Positions 1-7,547 of a DNA stretch of 41,664 bases are shown piece by piece; positions within the stretch are counted from its first letter, which is position 1, and each line of letters begins with the position of its first letter. A program made the position numbers and the translations under genes. The notes below the pieces were generated by a model. The model had not been told where the DNA came from. It did no database searches and saw nothing but the letters and a program-made list of their open reading frames with translations. The stretch comes from an uncultured Clostridium sp. (GTDB lineage: Bacteria > Bacillota > Clostridia > TANB77 > CAG-508): the NCBI GenBank assembly GCA_947575605.1, contig CANPNZ010000003.1, forward strand, positions 1 to 41,664, read 5' to 3'.

Positions 1-59
1 CTAGTCTTGAAATACTTTTGATGTTTTAGGGTGTCCTAATCAAAAATTATTGACACAAC

Positions 60-1385
60 CTAAGCTGTTTCTTTTTCGTTTTGACTTTCAGGCATTTGTC
101 TTTTCTTCTTTACCACCGGTTTACGTACTGTCTTTTCTTCATTTATCACTGTCTGTGGGTCTGTACCATTTAGTACTGTATCTTTTGTTATGGTACATTT
201 TTCAATATTAGGATTCGATGGTATTTCATACATAATATCTCTCATAATTTCTTCTATAATAGAACGAAGACCTCTTGCCCCTGTTTTTCTTTCAATTGCC
301 TTATCAACAATAGCCTCAATTGCTTCTTTTTCAAAGACTAACTCTACTCCATCAATTTGGAATAATTTTTCATATTGTTTCACTAAAGCATTTTTAGGCT
401 CTACCAATATTTTAACAAGTGCTTCTTTGTCTAGTTCTTTAAGAGTTGCAATAATAGGTAATCTTCCTATAAATTCTGGAATTAACCCAAATTTTAATAA
501 ATCCTGTGGTAATAGTTCTTGAAAAATTTCATATTGTTTCAATTCTTCTTTACTTTTTATTTGACTACCAAATCCAATGGCTTTTTCACCTGTTCTATCT
601 TTAATAATGTCTTCTAATCCTTCGAAAGCTCCTCCACATATAATTAATATGTTTTCTGTATTAATTTGAAGTAACTCTTGATTTGGATGTTTTCTTCCTC
701 CTTGTGGTGGTACGGACGCAACAGTTCCTTCAATAATCTTTAATAAGGCTTGTTGTACACCTTCCCCACTGACATCTCTTGTAATAGATGGATTTTCTGA
801 TTTTCTTGTTATTTTATCAATTTCATCTATATAAATAATTCCTTTTTCTGCTTTTTGAATGTCGCCATCTGCTGCTTGGATTAGTTTTAACAAGATGTTT
901 TCCACATCTTCTCCTACATATCCTGCTTCTGTTAATGTGGTAGCATCGGCTATGGCAAATGGTACATTCAAAATTTTTGCTAACGTCCTTGCTAATAATG
1001 TTTTTCCACATCCTGTTGGTCCTAATAACAAAATATTGCTTTTTTGAATTTCCACATCTTCTTTGGAAGCATTTTCTTCGTGTGCCACTCTTTTATAATG
1101 ATTATATACAGCTACCGATAATGTCTTTTTGGCTTCTTCCTGCCCAATGACATAATCATCTAATATTTGTTTTATTTCTTTTGGACTTGGAATATTGTTT
1201 AACTCATTTAAGGTATATCCCGCTTTTTCATCCTCATATAATTCTGATTCTATAATACTGGTACAAAGTTCTACACATTCATCACAAATGTATACACCTG
1301 GTCCAGCTACTATTTTTTTTACATTTTCTTGTGCTTTTCCACAAAAAGAACATCTTACACTTTTGGGTGTATCATTCTTTGCCAT
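60..1385 (-). CDS. clpX: ClpX, ATP-binding unfoldase subunit of ClpXP
   Basis: This is the hexameric AAA+ unfoldase that recognises tagged or native substrates and threads them into ClpP in the cytoplasm. At 441 aa it is near the usual family length. The N-terminal zinc-binding domain has Cys12, Cys15, Cys34 and Cys37. The Walker A motif GPTGCGKT is at about residues 122-129, and the Walker B motif IIYIDEIDK and the AAA+ arginine region [11 protein letters not shown] follow. The start is the ATG after a GGGAG ribosome site about 10 nt upstream. It lies downstream of tig and clpP on the same strand, the common tig-clpP-clpX order, and is separated from clpP by a 125-bp hairpin that could alter expression relative to clpP. 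Confidence 0.97.
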   Translation of the reverse strand: MAKNDTPKSVRCSFCGKAQENVKKIVAGPGVYICDECVELCTSIIESELYEDEKAGYTLNELNNIPSPKEIKQILDDYVIGQEEAKKTLSVAVYNHYKRVAHEENASKEDVEIQKSNILLLGPTGCGKTLLARTLAKILNVPFAIADATTLTEAGYVGEDVENILLKLIQAADGDIQKAEKGIIYIDEIDKITRKSENPSITRDVSGEGVQQALLKIIEGTVASVPPQGGRKHPNQELLQINTENILIICGGAFEGLEDIIKDRTGEKAIGFGSQIKSKEELKQYEIFQELLPQDLLKFGLIPEFIGRLPIIATLKELDKEALVKILVEPKNALVKQYEKLFQIDGVELVFEKEAIEAIVDKAIERKTGARGLRSIIEEIMRDIMYEIPSNPNIEKCTITKDTVLNGTDPQTVINEEKTVRKPVVKKKRQMPESQNEKETA

Positions 1386-1415
1386 CTTTTATTTTCTCCC
1401 TCTTTATATCTTCTT

Positions 1416-1540
1416 CTGTTTGAAAAAGAATTTCTATTTTGCTAGGCACACAAGTTTTCAATTTATGAGGCGTACGTTGGTACGTTGATTAAATTGAAAA
1501 CGAAGTGTAACAACGCAAAATACAATTATCTTTCAAACAG
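1416..1540. repeat. 125-bp palindrome between clpP and clpX
   Basis: The outer arms CTGTTTGAAA (1416-1425) and TTTCAAACAG (1531-1540) are perfectly complementary. Inside them, ATTTTGC/GCAAAAT and a longer GTTTTCAATTTA/TAAATTGAAAAC arm also pair. The hairpin fills the whole gap between the clpP stop and the clpX leader. It has no strong T-tract on the minus strand, so I read it as a mobile-type palindrome or an RNA processing or stability element rather than a simple terminator. Confidence 0.7.
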
Positions 1541-2146
1541 TTATTTTCTTTTATCCATAATACCATCAATCAATCCATACTTCAACGCTTCTTCTGCTGT
1601 CATATAATTGTCTCTTTCCGTATCTTTTTGTATGGTTTCAATTGTTTGACCGGTTCTATCACTTAAAAATTGATTCAATTTTTCTCTTGTTTTTACTAAA
1701 TGATCGGCATGAATTTTTACTTCTGTTGCTTGCCCTGAAATTCCGCCACCACCGATTAATGGTTGATGAATTAAAATTTCAGCATTTGGGGTTGCAAATC
1801 TTTTTCCTTTTTCTCCTGCTGCTAATAAAGCGGCTCCCATACTTGCTGCCATACCAACACAAATAGTAGATACTGAACATTTAATGTAATTCATGGTATC
1901 GATAATTCCCATACCATCTGTGATAGATCCTCCTGGTGAATTGATGTATAGATTGATGTCTTTGTCTGGATCTTCTGATTCTAAAAATAATAATTGTGCA
2001 ATGATTAGACTAGATGTTGTTGGATTTACATCTTCTCCTAAAAATATAATTCTATCTTTTAATAATCTTGAGAAAATATCGTATGATCTTTCTCCTTTAC
2101 TGGTTTGTTCTACAACATAAGGTACTAAGCTATTTCTTTCTAACAT
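1541..2146 (-). CDS. clpP: ClpP, ATP-dependent protease proteolytic subunit
   Basis: This serine peptidase forms the double-heptamer chamber that partners ClpX (next gene downstream) and other Clp ATPases. It is 201 aa, the normal length. The catalytic Ser is at about residue 102 in [11 protein letters not shown], the His at about 127 in ILIHQPL, and the Asp lies in the KDTERDN segment near residue 175. The start ATG has a clear AGGAGG site a few bases upstream. It sits between tig and clpX and is probably co-transcribed from the tig promoter. Confidence 0.97.
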   Translation of the reverse strand: MLERNSLVPYVVEQTSKGERSYDIFSRLLKDRIIFLGEDVNPTTSSLIIAQLLFLESEDPDKDINLYINSPGGSITDGMGIIDTMNYIKCSVSTICVGMAASMGAALLAAGEKGKRFATPNAEILIHQPLIGGGGISGQATEVKIHADHLVKTREKLNQFLSDRTGQTIETIQKDTERDNYMTAEEALKYGLIDGIMDKRK

Positions 2147-2261
2147 AATTTTCCTCCTTTGATTTATTGTTTTTATTTTAAATAAAAACGTTTATAAAAT
2201 CCAAAAAGCTAGGGTTAAAACTTAACTTTCTAATTTTACCCCAAGCCTTTCTTTTATTATC

Positions 2262-3548
2262 TTATTTTATTTTTGCATTTTTTACTAAGAAATCCATTGC
2301 TTTTTCTGATGCTAATCCTTCTTTTATGTATTTTCTTACATTTTCATTTTTTAAGAATTCTTCATCATTTTCTTTTCCATAGTTCTTAGCCATTTCTTTT
2401 AATTTTTCATCTACTTCTTCGTCTGTTGCTTCTATTTTTTCAGCTTTGATCACTGCTTCTAAAGCTAATCTTGATTTTATCGCATCGATTGCTTGCGGTT
2501 CATATTCTTTTCTCATATCTTCTTCTTTTTTACCCATCATTTGAAGATATTGTTCTAATTTTAGACCTTGATAAGATAATCTTTGCTCTATTTCTTTTAA
2601 CATGTTATCAATTTCTAATTCTACCATTCCAGATGGAATTTCTACTTTTACATTTTCGCATACTGCTTTCATAACTGCTTCTTGTGTTTCATATTTTGCT
2701 TTATCATCATTTTGTTTTTGTTGTTTTTGCTTAATATCTTCTTTTAATTCTTTTAGAGTATCAAATTCGCTAACATCTTTTGCAAATTCATCATCCAATT
2801 CTGGTAATTCTTTTTTCTTGATTTCATGAACTTTTACTTTGAAAGTTGCGTCTTTTCCTGCTAAATCTTTTGAAAAATATTCGTCTGGGAATTTTACTTG
2901 GATGTCTTTTTCTTCGTCAATTTTCATGCCAATGACTTGGTCCTCAAATCCTGGAATAAAGGTATTACTTCCTATTTCTAATTCATGACCTTCTGCTTTT
3001 CCTCCTTCAAAGGCTTTTCCATCTACAAATCCTTCGAAATCGATCGTTGCGATATCTCCACTTTCTACTGGTCTATCTTCAATTGAAACCATTCTTGCAT
3101 TATGTTCTTGCATATGACCTAATTCATGTTCAATGTCTTCATCTGATACATTATACTCAATTTTTTCAATTTCTATACCCTTATATTTTCCAAGCTCTGC
3201 TTCTGGTTTTGTTTGCATGATTGCTGTAAATATTAAGTCTTTTCCTTTTTCTATTTGGGTTACTTCTATATCAGGTCTACTAACAACTTCTAATTTGTTT
3301 TCTTCTACTGCCTCTTCTAAAGCATCTTGTGCCACTTCGTTAAAAGCATCTTCGTAGAAGATTTCTTTTCCATAATATTTTTCTACGATTTGCATGGGTG
3401 CTTTTCCTTTTCTAAATCCTGGTATATTGAAGTATTTTGCACTTTTAAAATATACTTTTTTGATGGCTTCTTCAAATTTTTCTGCCTCAACTGTTATTTC
3501 TAATTTTACTTCGTTTTCATTTTTTGTTTTTTCTACTTTACAATTCAT
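2262..3548 (-). CDS. tig: Trigger factor, ribosome-associated chaperone / prolyl isomerase
   Basis: This chaperone binds near the ribosomal exit tunnel (L23) and helps nascent chains fold. About 428 aa give the three expected parts: an N-terminal ribosome-binding domain with the signature GFRKGKAP near residue 48, a central FKBP-type isomerase domain (ESGDIATIDFEGFVDGKAF region), and a helical C-terminal chaperone arm rich in Lys and Glu. The open frame extends to a TTG at 3557, but the ATG at 3548 matches the family N terminus and has an AAAGGA site upstream, so I chose it. It is the first gene of the tig-clpP-clpX unit. Confidence 0.96.
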   Translation of the reverse strand: MNCKVEKTKNENEVKLEITVEAEKFEEAIKKVYFKSAKYFNIPGFRKGKAPMQIVEKYYGKEIFYEDAFNEVAQDALEEAVEENKLEVVSRPDIEVTQIEKGKDLIFTAIMQTKPEAELGKYKGIEIEKIEYNVSDEDIEHELGHMQEHNARMVSIEDRPVESGDIATIDFEGFVDGKAFEGGKAEGHELEIGSNTFIPGFEDQVIGMKIDEEKDIQVKFPDEYFSKDLAGKDATFKVKVHEIKKKELPELDDEFAKDVSEFDTLKELKEDIKQKQQKQNDDKAKYETQEAVMKAVCENVKVEIPSGMVELEIDNMLKEIEQRLSYQGLKLEQYLQMMGKKEEDMRKEYEPQAIDAIKSRLALEAVIKAEKIEATDEEVDEKLKEMAKNYGKENDEEFLKNENVRKYIKEGLASEKAMDFLVKNAKIK

Positions 3549-3601
3549 TCTTTCCAATCCTTTCTTTGCATTTGCTCTTTTTCAAATTTAACAGCTTAAT
3601 C

Positions 3602-3629
3602 ATTATACCACATTTTTCCTATTTTGCAA
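3602..3629 (-). promoter_or_regulatory. Sigma-A type promoter for tig-clpP-clpX
   Basis: On the minus strand a TTGCAA -35 box (3624-3629) is followed after 16 bp by a perfect TATAAT -10 box (3602-3607). The -10 is preceded by TG plus one base, the extended -10 arrangement. Transcription would start near 3595, about 47 nt before the tig ATG. It is back to back with the rpmB promoter. Confidence 0.7.
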
Positions 3630-3657
3630 GGAATTTTTGATATTTTTCAAAAAATAC

Positions 3658-3686
3658 TTGTTTTTTTTCTTCTTTTGTGTTAAACT
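3658..3686 (+). promoter_or_regulatory. Probable sigma-A type promoter for rpmB
   Basis: TTGTTT (3658-3663) and TAAACT (3681-3686) are separated by 17 bp, an acceptable sigma-A pair about 40 nt upstream of the rpmB start. It shares the short intergenic space with the divergent tig promoter. Confidence 0.45.
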
Positions 3687-3732
3687 TGTAATTAGTCAAT
3701 TTATTAAGAAGATTTAGGAGGTGCAATTAAGA

Positions 3733-3930
3733 ATGGCAGTATGTGAAATTTGTCAAAAAATAGCAAGTCACGGAAATAAACTTAGTATCACTCGTTCTCA
3801 TATTAGTAAAAGATCTCCACGTACATGGAAACCTAATTTAAGAAGAGTTAAAGTTGATATGAATGGACAAACAAAAAGAATCTATGTATGTGCTAAATGT
3901 TTAAAAGATGGTAAAGTAAAAAGAGCTTAA
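3733..3930 (+). CDS. rpmB: 50S ribosomal protein L28
   Basis: This is a 65-aa zinc-ribbon version of L28, a large ribosomal subunit protein. Two cysteine pairs are visible: CEIC at residues 4-7 and CAKC near residues 53-56, the zinc-binding form. The start is the ATG at 3733, 9 nt after an AGGAGGTG site at 3716-3723; the GTG at 3721 is inside that ribosome site and is rejected. A terminator overlaps the stop. In Bacillus subtilis rpmB lies next to spoVM downstream of prpC-prkC-rsgA-rpe; here the same neighbours are found with two plus-strand genes inserted between them. Confidence 0.96.
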   Translation: MAVCEICQKIASHGNKLSITRSHISKRSPRTWKPNLRRVKVDMNGQTKRIYVCAKCLKDGKVKRA

Positions 3931-3944
3931 ACCGCTCTTTTTTT
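3921..3944 (+). terminator. Rho-independent terminator of rpmB
   Basis: AAGAGC (3921-3926) pairs with GCTCTT (3934-3939) and is followed by a T run. The rpmB stop codon lies in the loop. Confidence 0.85.
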
Positions 3945-3978
3945 GTTTCAATTTTCTATTAACTAATTATCTAATATT

Positions 3979-4053
3979 CTAATCTTTAATTCCAAAGATT
4001 AACTTCACAAATCCCCTTAAAAACTTTGGCACTTTTTTCACGACTACTGTCAT
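3979..4053 (-). CDS. spoVM: SpoVM-like sporulation micro-protein
   Basis: This 24-aa ORF reads MTVVVKKVPKFL then RGFVKLIFGIKD. It aligns without gaps to the start of SpoVM, the 26-aa amphipathic peptide that binds the convex outer forespore membrane and recruits the SpoIVA coat ATPase: the diagnostic Pro9 and the following KFL, Gly14, Val16 and Gly21 are in the expected places. A GGAGG site (4063-4067, complement) lies 9 nt upstream of the ATG. Its position beside rpmB, with rsgA, rpe, prkC and prpC nearby, matches the Bacillus neighbourhood, which strengthens the call greatly for such a short gene. It lies 22 bp after a small membrane-protein gene, with which it is probably co-transcribed. 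Confidence 0.82.
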   Translation of the reverse strand: MTVVVKKVPKFLRGFVKLIFGIKD

Positions 4054-4075
4054 ATGTATCTCCCTCCTTTATATT

Positions 4076-4225
4076 CTAACAAGCAAGCCACATAAACCCA
4101 ACACAAATTACAACTACTCCTATGATAAATAGCCAACCTGTTATAGGAAGTAATAATACTAATAAAATTCCCAATCCTAAACCAATTAGACAAATAGCTA
4201 ATGTTTTTCTAAATAATTTTAACAT
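4076..4225 (-). CDS. Small hydrophobic membrane protein
   Basis: This is a 49-aa protein with a short basic N terminus (MLKLFRK) followed by two closely spaced hydrophobic segments, about residues 8-25 and 30-46, broken by a PITGW turn. I do not recognise a named family. The open frame extends upstream to 4273, but the ATG at 4225 has a GGGAGG site 10 nt before it and gives a plausible inside-positive topology. The spoVM-like ORF follows after 22 bp, so expression in the mother cell during sporulation is possible; that is an inference from position only. Confidence 0.6.
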   Translation of the reverse strand: MLKLFRKTLAICLIGLGLGILLVLLLPITGWLFIIGVVVICVGFMWLAC

Positions 4226-4311
4226 ATGATTATTACCTCCCTTGTTTTTGTATATTATATTATTTTTTATCATTATTGGTTCCTTTTTATGTTAAATTAA
4301 AAAGAGAATTT

Positions 4312-4595
4312 AAGTGTCAGCTTTTTATCAGGTTAGCCTCCCACTTCTTGGCATAAATAAGGGCTATTTTATTTCTACCGCTTGATTGGAACGAGAAATA
4401 GAAATTGTTAAGTAAGAAAATGAGGGATATTCAAGGCAAGACAGTATTCTATCTTTTGAATACTGTCTTGAACGTGAAAGCGGCTCATTTTCTTATTTTA
4501 TAATTTCTTTTCAAGTGGAATGAACAAGGTAGGAATAAAATAGCCCTTATTTATGCCAAGAAGTGGGAGGCTAACCTGATAAAAAACTGAAACTT
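4312..4595. repeat. 284-bp palindromic element
   Basis: This fills the gap before nth. The left arm begins AAGTGTCAGCTTTTT and the right arm, read in reverse complement, begins AAGTTTCAGTTTTTT. They then pair over more than 50 bp around a shared TCAGGTTAGCCTCCCACTTC block. A second hairpin (GACAGTATTC/GAATACTGTC, about 4439-4468) sits at the centre. The termini resemble those of the repeats at 5312 and 23128, so it looks like a member of a MITE-like family. No ORF is visible in it. Confidence 0.75.
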
Positions 4596-4600
4596 AATCA

Positions 4601-4629
4601 TTGACAATCCTTCCCTACTCTTATAAAAT
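4601..4629 (+). promoter_or_regulatory. Sigma-A promoter for nth
   Basis: A perfect TTGACA (4601-4606), a 17-bp spacer and TAAAAT (4624-4629) are seen. The expected transcription start near 4636 leaves only about 13 nt before the ATG, barely including the GGAGG ribosome site. The promoter starts just outside the palindrome at 4312-4595. Confidence 0.7.
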
Positions 4630-4648
4630 ACCGTATGGAGGCGAGCTT

Positions 4649-5284
4649 ATGAAAAAAGAAAATGTTATCCATTTAATAGAATCCTTGAAAAAAAGATATC
4701 CAGATGCCACTTGTAGTTTAGACTTTACGACACCTTTTGAATTAGTAGTAGCTGTTATGCTTTCTGCCCAATGTACAGATGAAAGAGTCAATAAAACAAC
4801 ACCTGCTCTTTTTTCACGTTGCAAAACCATTCAAGATTTTGCTGACATCGATATTACAGAATTAGAAACATTAATTCATCCTTGTGGATTTTATAAAAAC
4901 AAAGCAAAAAATATCAAATTATGTGCTAAGCAAGTTTTAGAAAACTTTCATGGAGAGGTTCCTCATACAATGGAAGAGTTAACAAGTTTAGCAGGAGTTG
5001 GCAGGAAAAGTGCTAATGTTATTTTATTAGAAGTATTTGGCATTGCAGAAGGAATTGCCGTTGATACCCATGCCAAGAGAATTTCTAATTTAATGGGATT
5101 ATCGAAAGAAAAAGAACCGGAAAAAATCGAACAAGATTTGATAAAAATTTTTCCTAAGGAATATTTAAAAGATATTAACCATATTTTTGTGTGGCATGGT
5201 AGAAATACTTGTATAGCACGAAATCCAAAATGTGATACTTGTGTTGTAAATAGCTTTTGCAAATTTTTTAAATCAAAAAAATAG
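4649..5284 (+). CDS. nth: Endonuclease III, DNA glycosylase/AP lyase
   Basis: This base-excision repair enzyme removes oxidised pyrimidines and cleaves at the abasic site. It is 211 aa, the family length. The helix-hairpin-helix LAGVGRKSANVILLE carries the catalytic Lys, and the catalytic Asp is in GIAVDTHAKRISNL. The C terminus has the [4Fe-4S] cluster ligands in a C-x6-C-x2-C-x5-C pattern (CIARNPKC, then DTC, then VVNSFC). The ATG at 4649 is 7 nt after GGAGG (4637-4641); an upstream in-frame start at 4601 lies within the promoter and is rejected. It appears monocistronic. Confidence 0.96.
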   Translation: MKKENVIHLIESLKKRYPDATCSLDFTTPFELVVAVMLSAQCTDERVNKTTPALFSRCKTIQDFADIDITELETLIHPCGFYKNKAKNIKLCAKQVLENFHGEVPHTMEELTSLAGVGRKSANVILLEVFGIAEGIAVDTHAKRISNLMGLSKEKEPEKIEQDLIKIFPKEYLKDINHIFVWHGRNTCIARNPKCDTCVVNSFCKFFKSKK

Positions 5285-5311
5285 CAATATTGTTCAAATT
5301 TTAAATTTTTT

Positions 5312-5497
5312 AAGTTTCGGTTTTTTACAATAGGTGCTTATAATATATAATTTTTTCACACTTTGTGTGTCGCAACCCATAAAATAAAGATTTTATCTGT
5401 CGGTTGCTCCAATCGCACTCGCATAACTCGTTTGGTCGCTTACGCAGTGTTTCAAAAATTATATATTATAAGCACCTATTGTAAAAAACCGAAACTT
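5312..5497. repeat. 186-bp MITE-like palindrome, copy 1
   Basis: The terminal inverted repeats AAGTTTCGGTTTTTTACAAT (left) and the matching complement (right, ending CCGAAACTT at 5489-5497) pair over about 50 bp. The interior holds a TTTGTGTGTCGCAACC block and TCGCACTCG...CTCGTTTGGTCGC. A copy in the opposite orientation and of identical length lies at 23128-23313. No coding potential is seen. It occupies most of the gap between nth and the next gene and may also stop transcription. Confidence 0.8.
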
Positions 5498-5511
5498 AAA
5501 TTAAATTTTTA

Positions 5512-5540
5512 TTGACAAAAACAAAATAAAGATATATAGT
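5512..5540 (+). promoter_or_regulatory. Sigma-A promoter of the bactofilin-like gene
   Basis: TTGACA (5512-5517) and TATAGT (5535-5540) with a 17-bp spacer lie about 40 nt before the start codon, just downstream of the palindrome. Confidence 0.75.
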
Positions 5541-5579
5541 TTTTACATATTGATATATAAATTTTAGGAGGGATTTTTC

Positions 5580-6794
5580 ATGTTAAAAAACAAATTTGCC
5601 ATAATTACGCTATTAACCGTAATTATTTTAGCTCTTACACTTCCTATTGTAAGAGCAGAAAATGAAACTGCTGCTGATGTAGCAACACCAGATGGAACAG
5701 CATCTGAAAACACACCTAATCCTGACATAGCACCAATTTCAGAAGAAGAACCAAATTCTGAAACACCAACCACTAATGCAACAGATGAAAGCTTTAAAAA
5801 ATCTGATGTATATTTAACTGGTGATGATGTTACCATTGATTACATTGTAGATGGAAATTTATTTGTAGCAGCTAATCATGTTACCATTAATTCACAAATT
5901 GGTGGAGATGCTTTTATTTGTGCCAATACAGTTACCATTGGAGAACAAGGATATATTTTTAGTAATCTATTTACTTTTGCTAAAAATGTCACTGTAAATG
6001 GAGTTGTTTATGACCTATATTCAGCTTCTGAAAATACAACCATAAATGGTTATATTTATAGAGATATTCGTGTAGGTTCTAACACACTAAATATTTTTGG
6101 TACCATTGGAAGAAATGCTTATGTAGAATGTGATAACCTTAACTTTACACAAGATGCTAATACCGATAATGCCGAAGCTAATAATACAAATACCAAAGCT
6201 TCTATCACTGGTAATTTAACTTATTCTGCCAATAGTGAATTTTCTATTCCAGAAGGAATTGTTACTGGTCAAACAACTTTCAACCAAAAATCATCTTTTG
6301 ATGGAAATACCATACAAGATCAAATTATGAAATTAGGAACTTTTGTTATTACGATTGTTGCCGTTTGGCTAGTATGCTTATGGCTTGCACCTAAATTCTT
6401 AAAAAATACGACTGCTTACTTAACAAGTAAAAAAGTTTTACCTGCTATTGGATTTGGTATTTTGACACCTATTGTTCTAGTAGTGTTAGCTATCTTATTC
6501 TTTATTTTAGGTATTACTTCTACTTTAGGATTACTACTATTCTTAGTATTATTTGCTTTGATGGCTATCAGCACTTCTGTATTTGCTATTACTCTTAATA
6601 CGATTATTTGTGATAAATTAAACATTGAAAAAACAATTGGTATTTTCGGTATGCTAATTGTAACTTCAATTGCCTTATGGCTAATTGGATTAATTCCTTA
6701 CATTGGTTCTGTTTTAGGAATTATCGTTGTTGTTTTAGGATTAGGTATTGTCACTTCTAGTTTAGTTTTAAGAAAAAAAGAAATAACAGAATAA
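5580..6794 (+). CDS. Secreted/membrane bactofilin-like beta-solenoid protein
   Basis: This 404-aa protein starts with a signal peptide (about residues 1-26, ending LPIVRAEN). An acidic, Thr/Pro-rich linker runs to about residue 75. A repetitive segment follows (about 80-205) with short beta turns such as VTIDYIVDGNLFVAANHVT and VTVNGVVYDLYSASENTT, resembling the polymer-forming fold of bactofilins. Four hydrophobic segments (about 245-265, 285-310, 315-340, 355-395) form the C-terminal membrane part. The ATG has AGGAGG 8 nt upstream. Bactofilins are usually cytosolic; here the signal peptide puts the beta domain outside the cell, with the C-terminal membrane domain as the anchor. The exact function is unknown; a role in envelope organisation is an inference. 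Confidence 0.7.
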   Translation: MLKNKFAIITLLTVIILALTLPIVRAENETAADVATPDGTASENTPNPDIAPISEEEPNSETPTTNATDESFKKSDVYLTGDDVTIDYIVDGNLFVAANHVTINSQIGGDAFICANTVTIGEQGYIFSNLFTFAKNVTVNGVVYDLYSASENTTINGYIYRDIRVGSNTLNIFGTIGRNAYVECDNLNFTQDANTDNAEANNTNTKASITGNLTYSANSEFSIPEGIVTGQTTFNQKSSFDGNTIQDQIMKLGTFVITIVAVWLVCLWLAPKFLKNTTAYLTSKKVLPAIGFGILTPIVLVVLAILFFILGITSTLGLLLFLVLFALMAISTSVFAITLNTIICDKLNIEKTIGIFGMLIVTSIALWLIGLIPYIGSVLGIIVVVLGLGIVTSSLVLRKKEITE

Positions 6795-6813
6795 CTATCA
6801 TAAACCTATAAAT

Positions 6814-6863
6814 AAGAAAAAATCCACATTCAGAAAATCTATCTGTTTTGTGGATTTTTTCTT
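6814..6863. terminator. Bidirectional terminator between the bactofilin-like gene and rpe
   Basis: AAGAAAAAATCCACA (6814-6828) is the exact complement of TGTGGATTTTTTCTT (6849-6863). T runs exist on both strands, so it can end both convergent transcripts. Confidence 0.85.
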
Positions 6864-6887
6864 ATACAAAGGCTATCTCATTTTTTA

Positions 6888-7547
6888 TTATGCTTTTAAC
6901 TCATCAATAATCACTTTAAAATCATTTGCCATAACAATAGCTGTACCAGAAACCAAAATATTAGCCCCTGCTTTTTTTACTTCTGGAGCTGTTTTCAAAT
7001 TAATTCCGCCATCTACTTCAATATCCAATTCTAAATTGTGTTCCTCGCTATATTTCTTCAAAGTTTCTATTTTTTGTAACATATCGGTCAAGAAGGCTTG
7101 TCCCCCCTTTCCCGGTTCTACTGTCATAATTAAGCACATATGAATATATGGCAAAAACTCATATATTTCCTCTATTTTAGTATTTGGTTTTACGGATATT
7201 CCGACCTTGCAATGATTATCTTTTATATAATCAATCATTTGATACACTTCTTCTTTACTTTTGCATGCCTCTAAGTGAAAAGTAATAATATTAGGTTCTA
7301 TTGCTAAAAAATCGTCAATAGCTGGTTTTATATCTTCCACCATCAAATGGACATCAAATGGCAAATTAGATATTCTCCTGATATAAGATGTATTTTGTAA
7401 CATTTTTTCATAGGTATCTTTTTCTACAAATTTTCCGTCCATAACATCAATATGAAAATAATCTGTTTTTGCTGTTTCTAGTTCTAAAAAAGCGGTTGCC
7501 TCCTCTCCTTCTTTTACTGACAATATAGATGTTGATACTTCTACCAT
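6888..7547 (-). CDS. rpe: Ribulose-phosphate 3-epimerase
   Basis: This enzyme interconverts ribulose-5-phosphate and xylulose-5-phosphate in the pentose phosphate pathway. The 219-aa TIM barrel has the metal and catalytic motifs HIDVMDGKFV (near residues 32-41), FDVHLMVED (64-72) and a catalytic Asp in EVDGGINLKT (about 178). Its ATG overlaps the rsgA stop by 7 nt (ATGGTAG), with the ribosome site GGGAGG inside rsgA, so it is translationally coupled. It is the last gene of the pyrG-prpC-prkC-rsgA-rpe group. The split transketolase at 21.2-23.0 kb acts in the same pathway. Confidence 0.95.
   Translation of the reverse strand: MVEVSTSILSVKEGEEATAFLELETAKTDYFHIDVMDGKFVEKDTYEKMLQNTSYIRRISNLPFDVHLMVEDIKPAIDDFLAIEPNIITFHLEACKSKEEVYQMIDYIKDNHCKVGISVKPNTKIEEIYEFLPYIHMCLIMTVEPGKGGQAFLTDMLQKIETLKKYSEEHNLELDIEVDGGINLKTAPEVKKAGANILVSGTAIVMANDFKVIIDELKA

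Noticed and set aside
1..59. Gene or element at the left edge
   Set aside because: Too short and without ORF, hairpin or motif that I can support.
3721..3732. GTG start for rpmB
   Set aside because: The GTG is part of the AGGAGGTG ribosome site; the ATG at 3733 gives the family N terminus MAVCEICQ.
5312..5497. CRISPR array or phage attachment site
   Set aside because: There is a single palindrome with one distant copy, no regularly spaced direct repeats and no integrase nearby.
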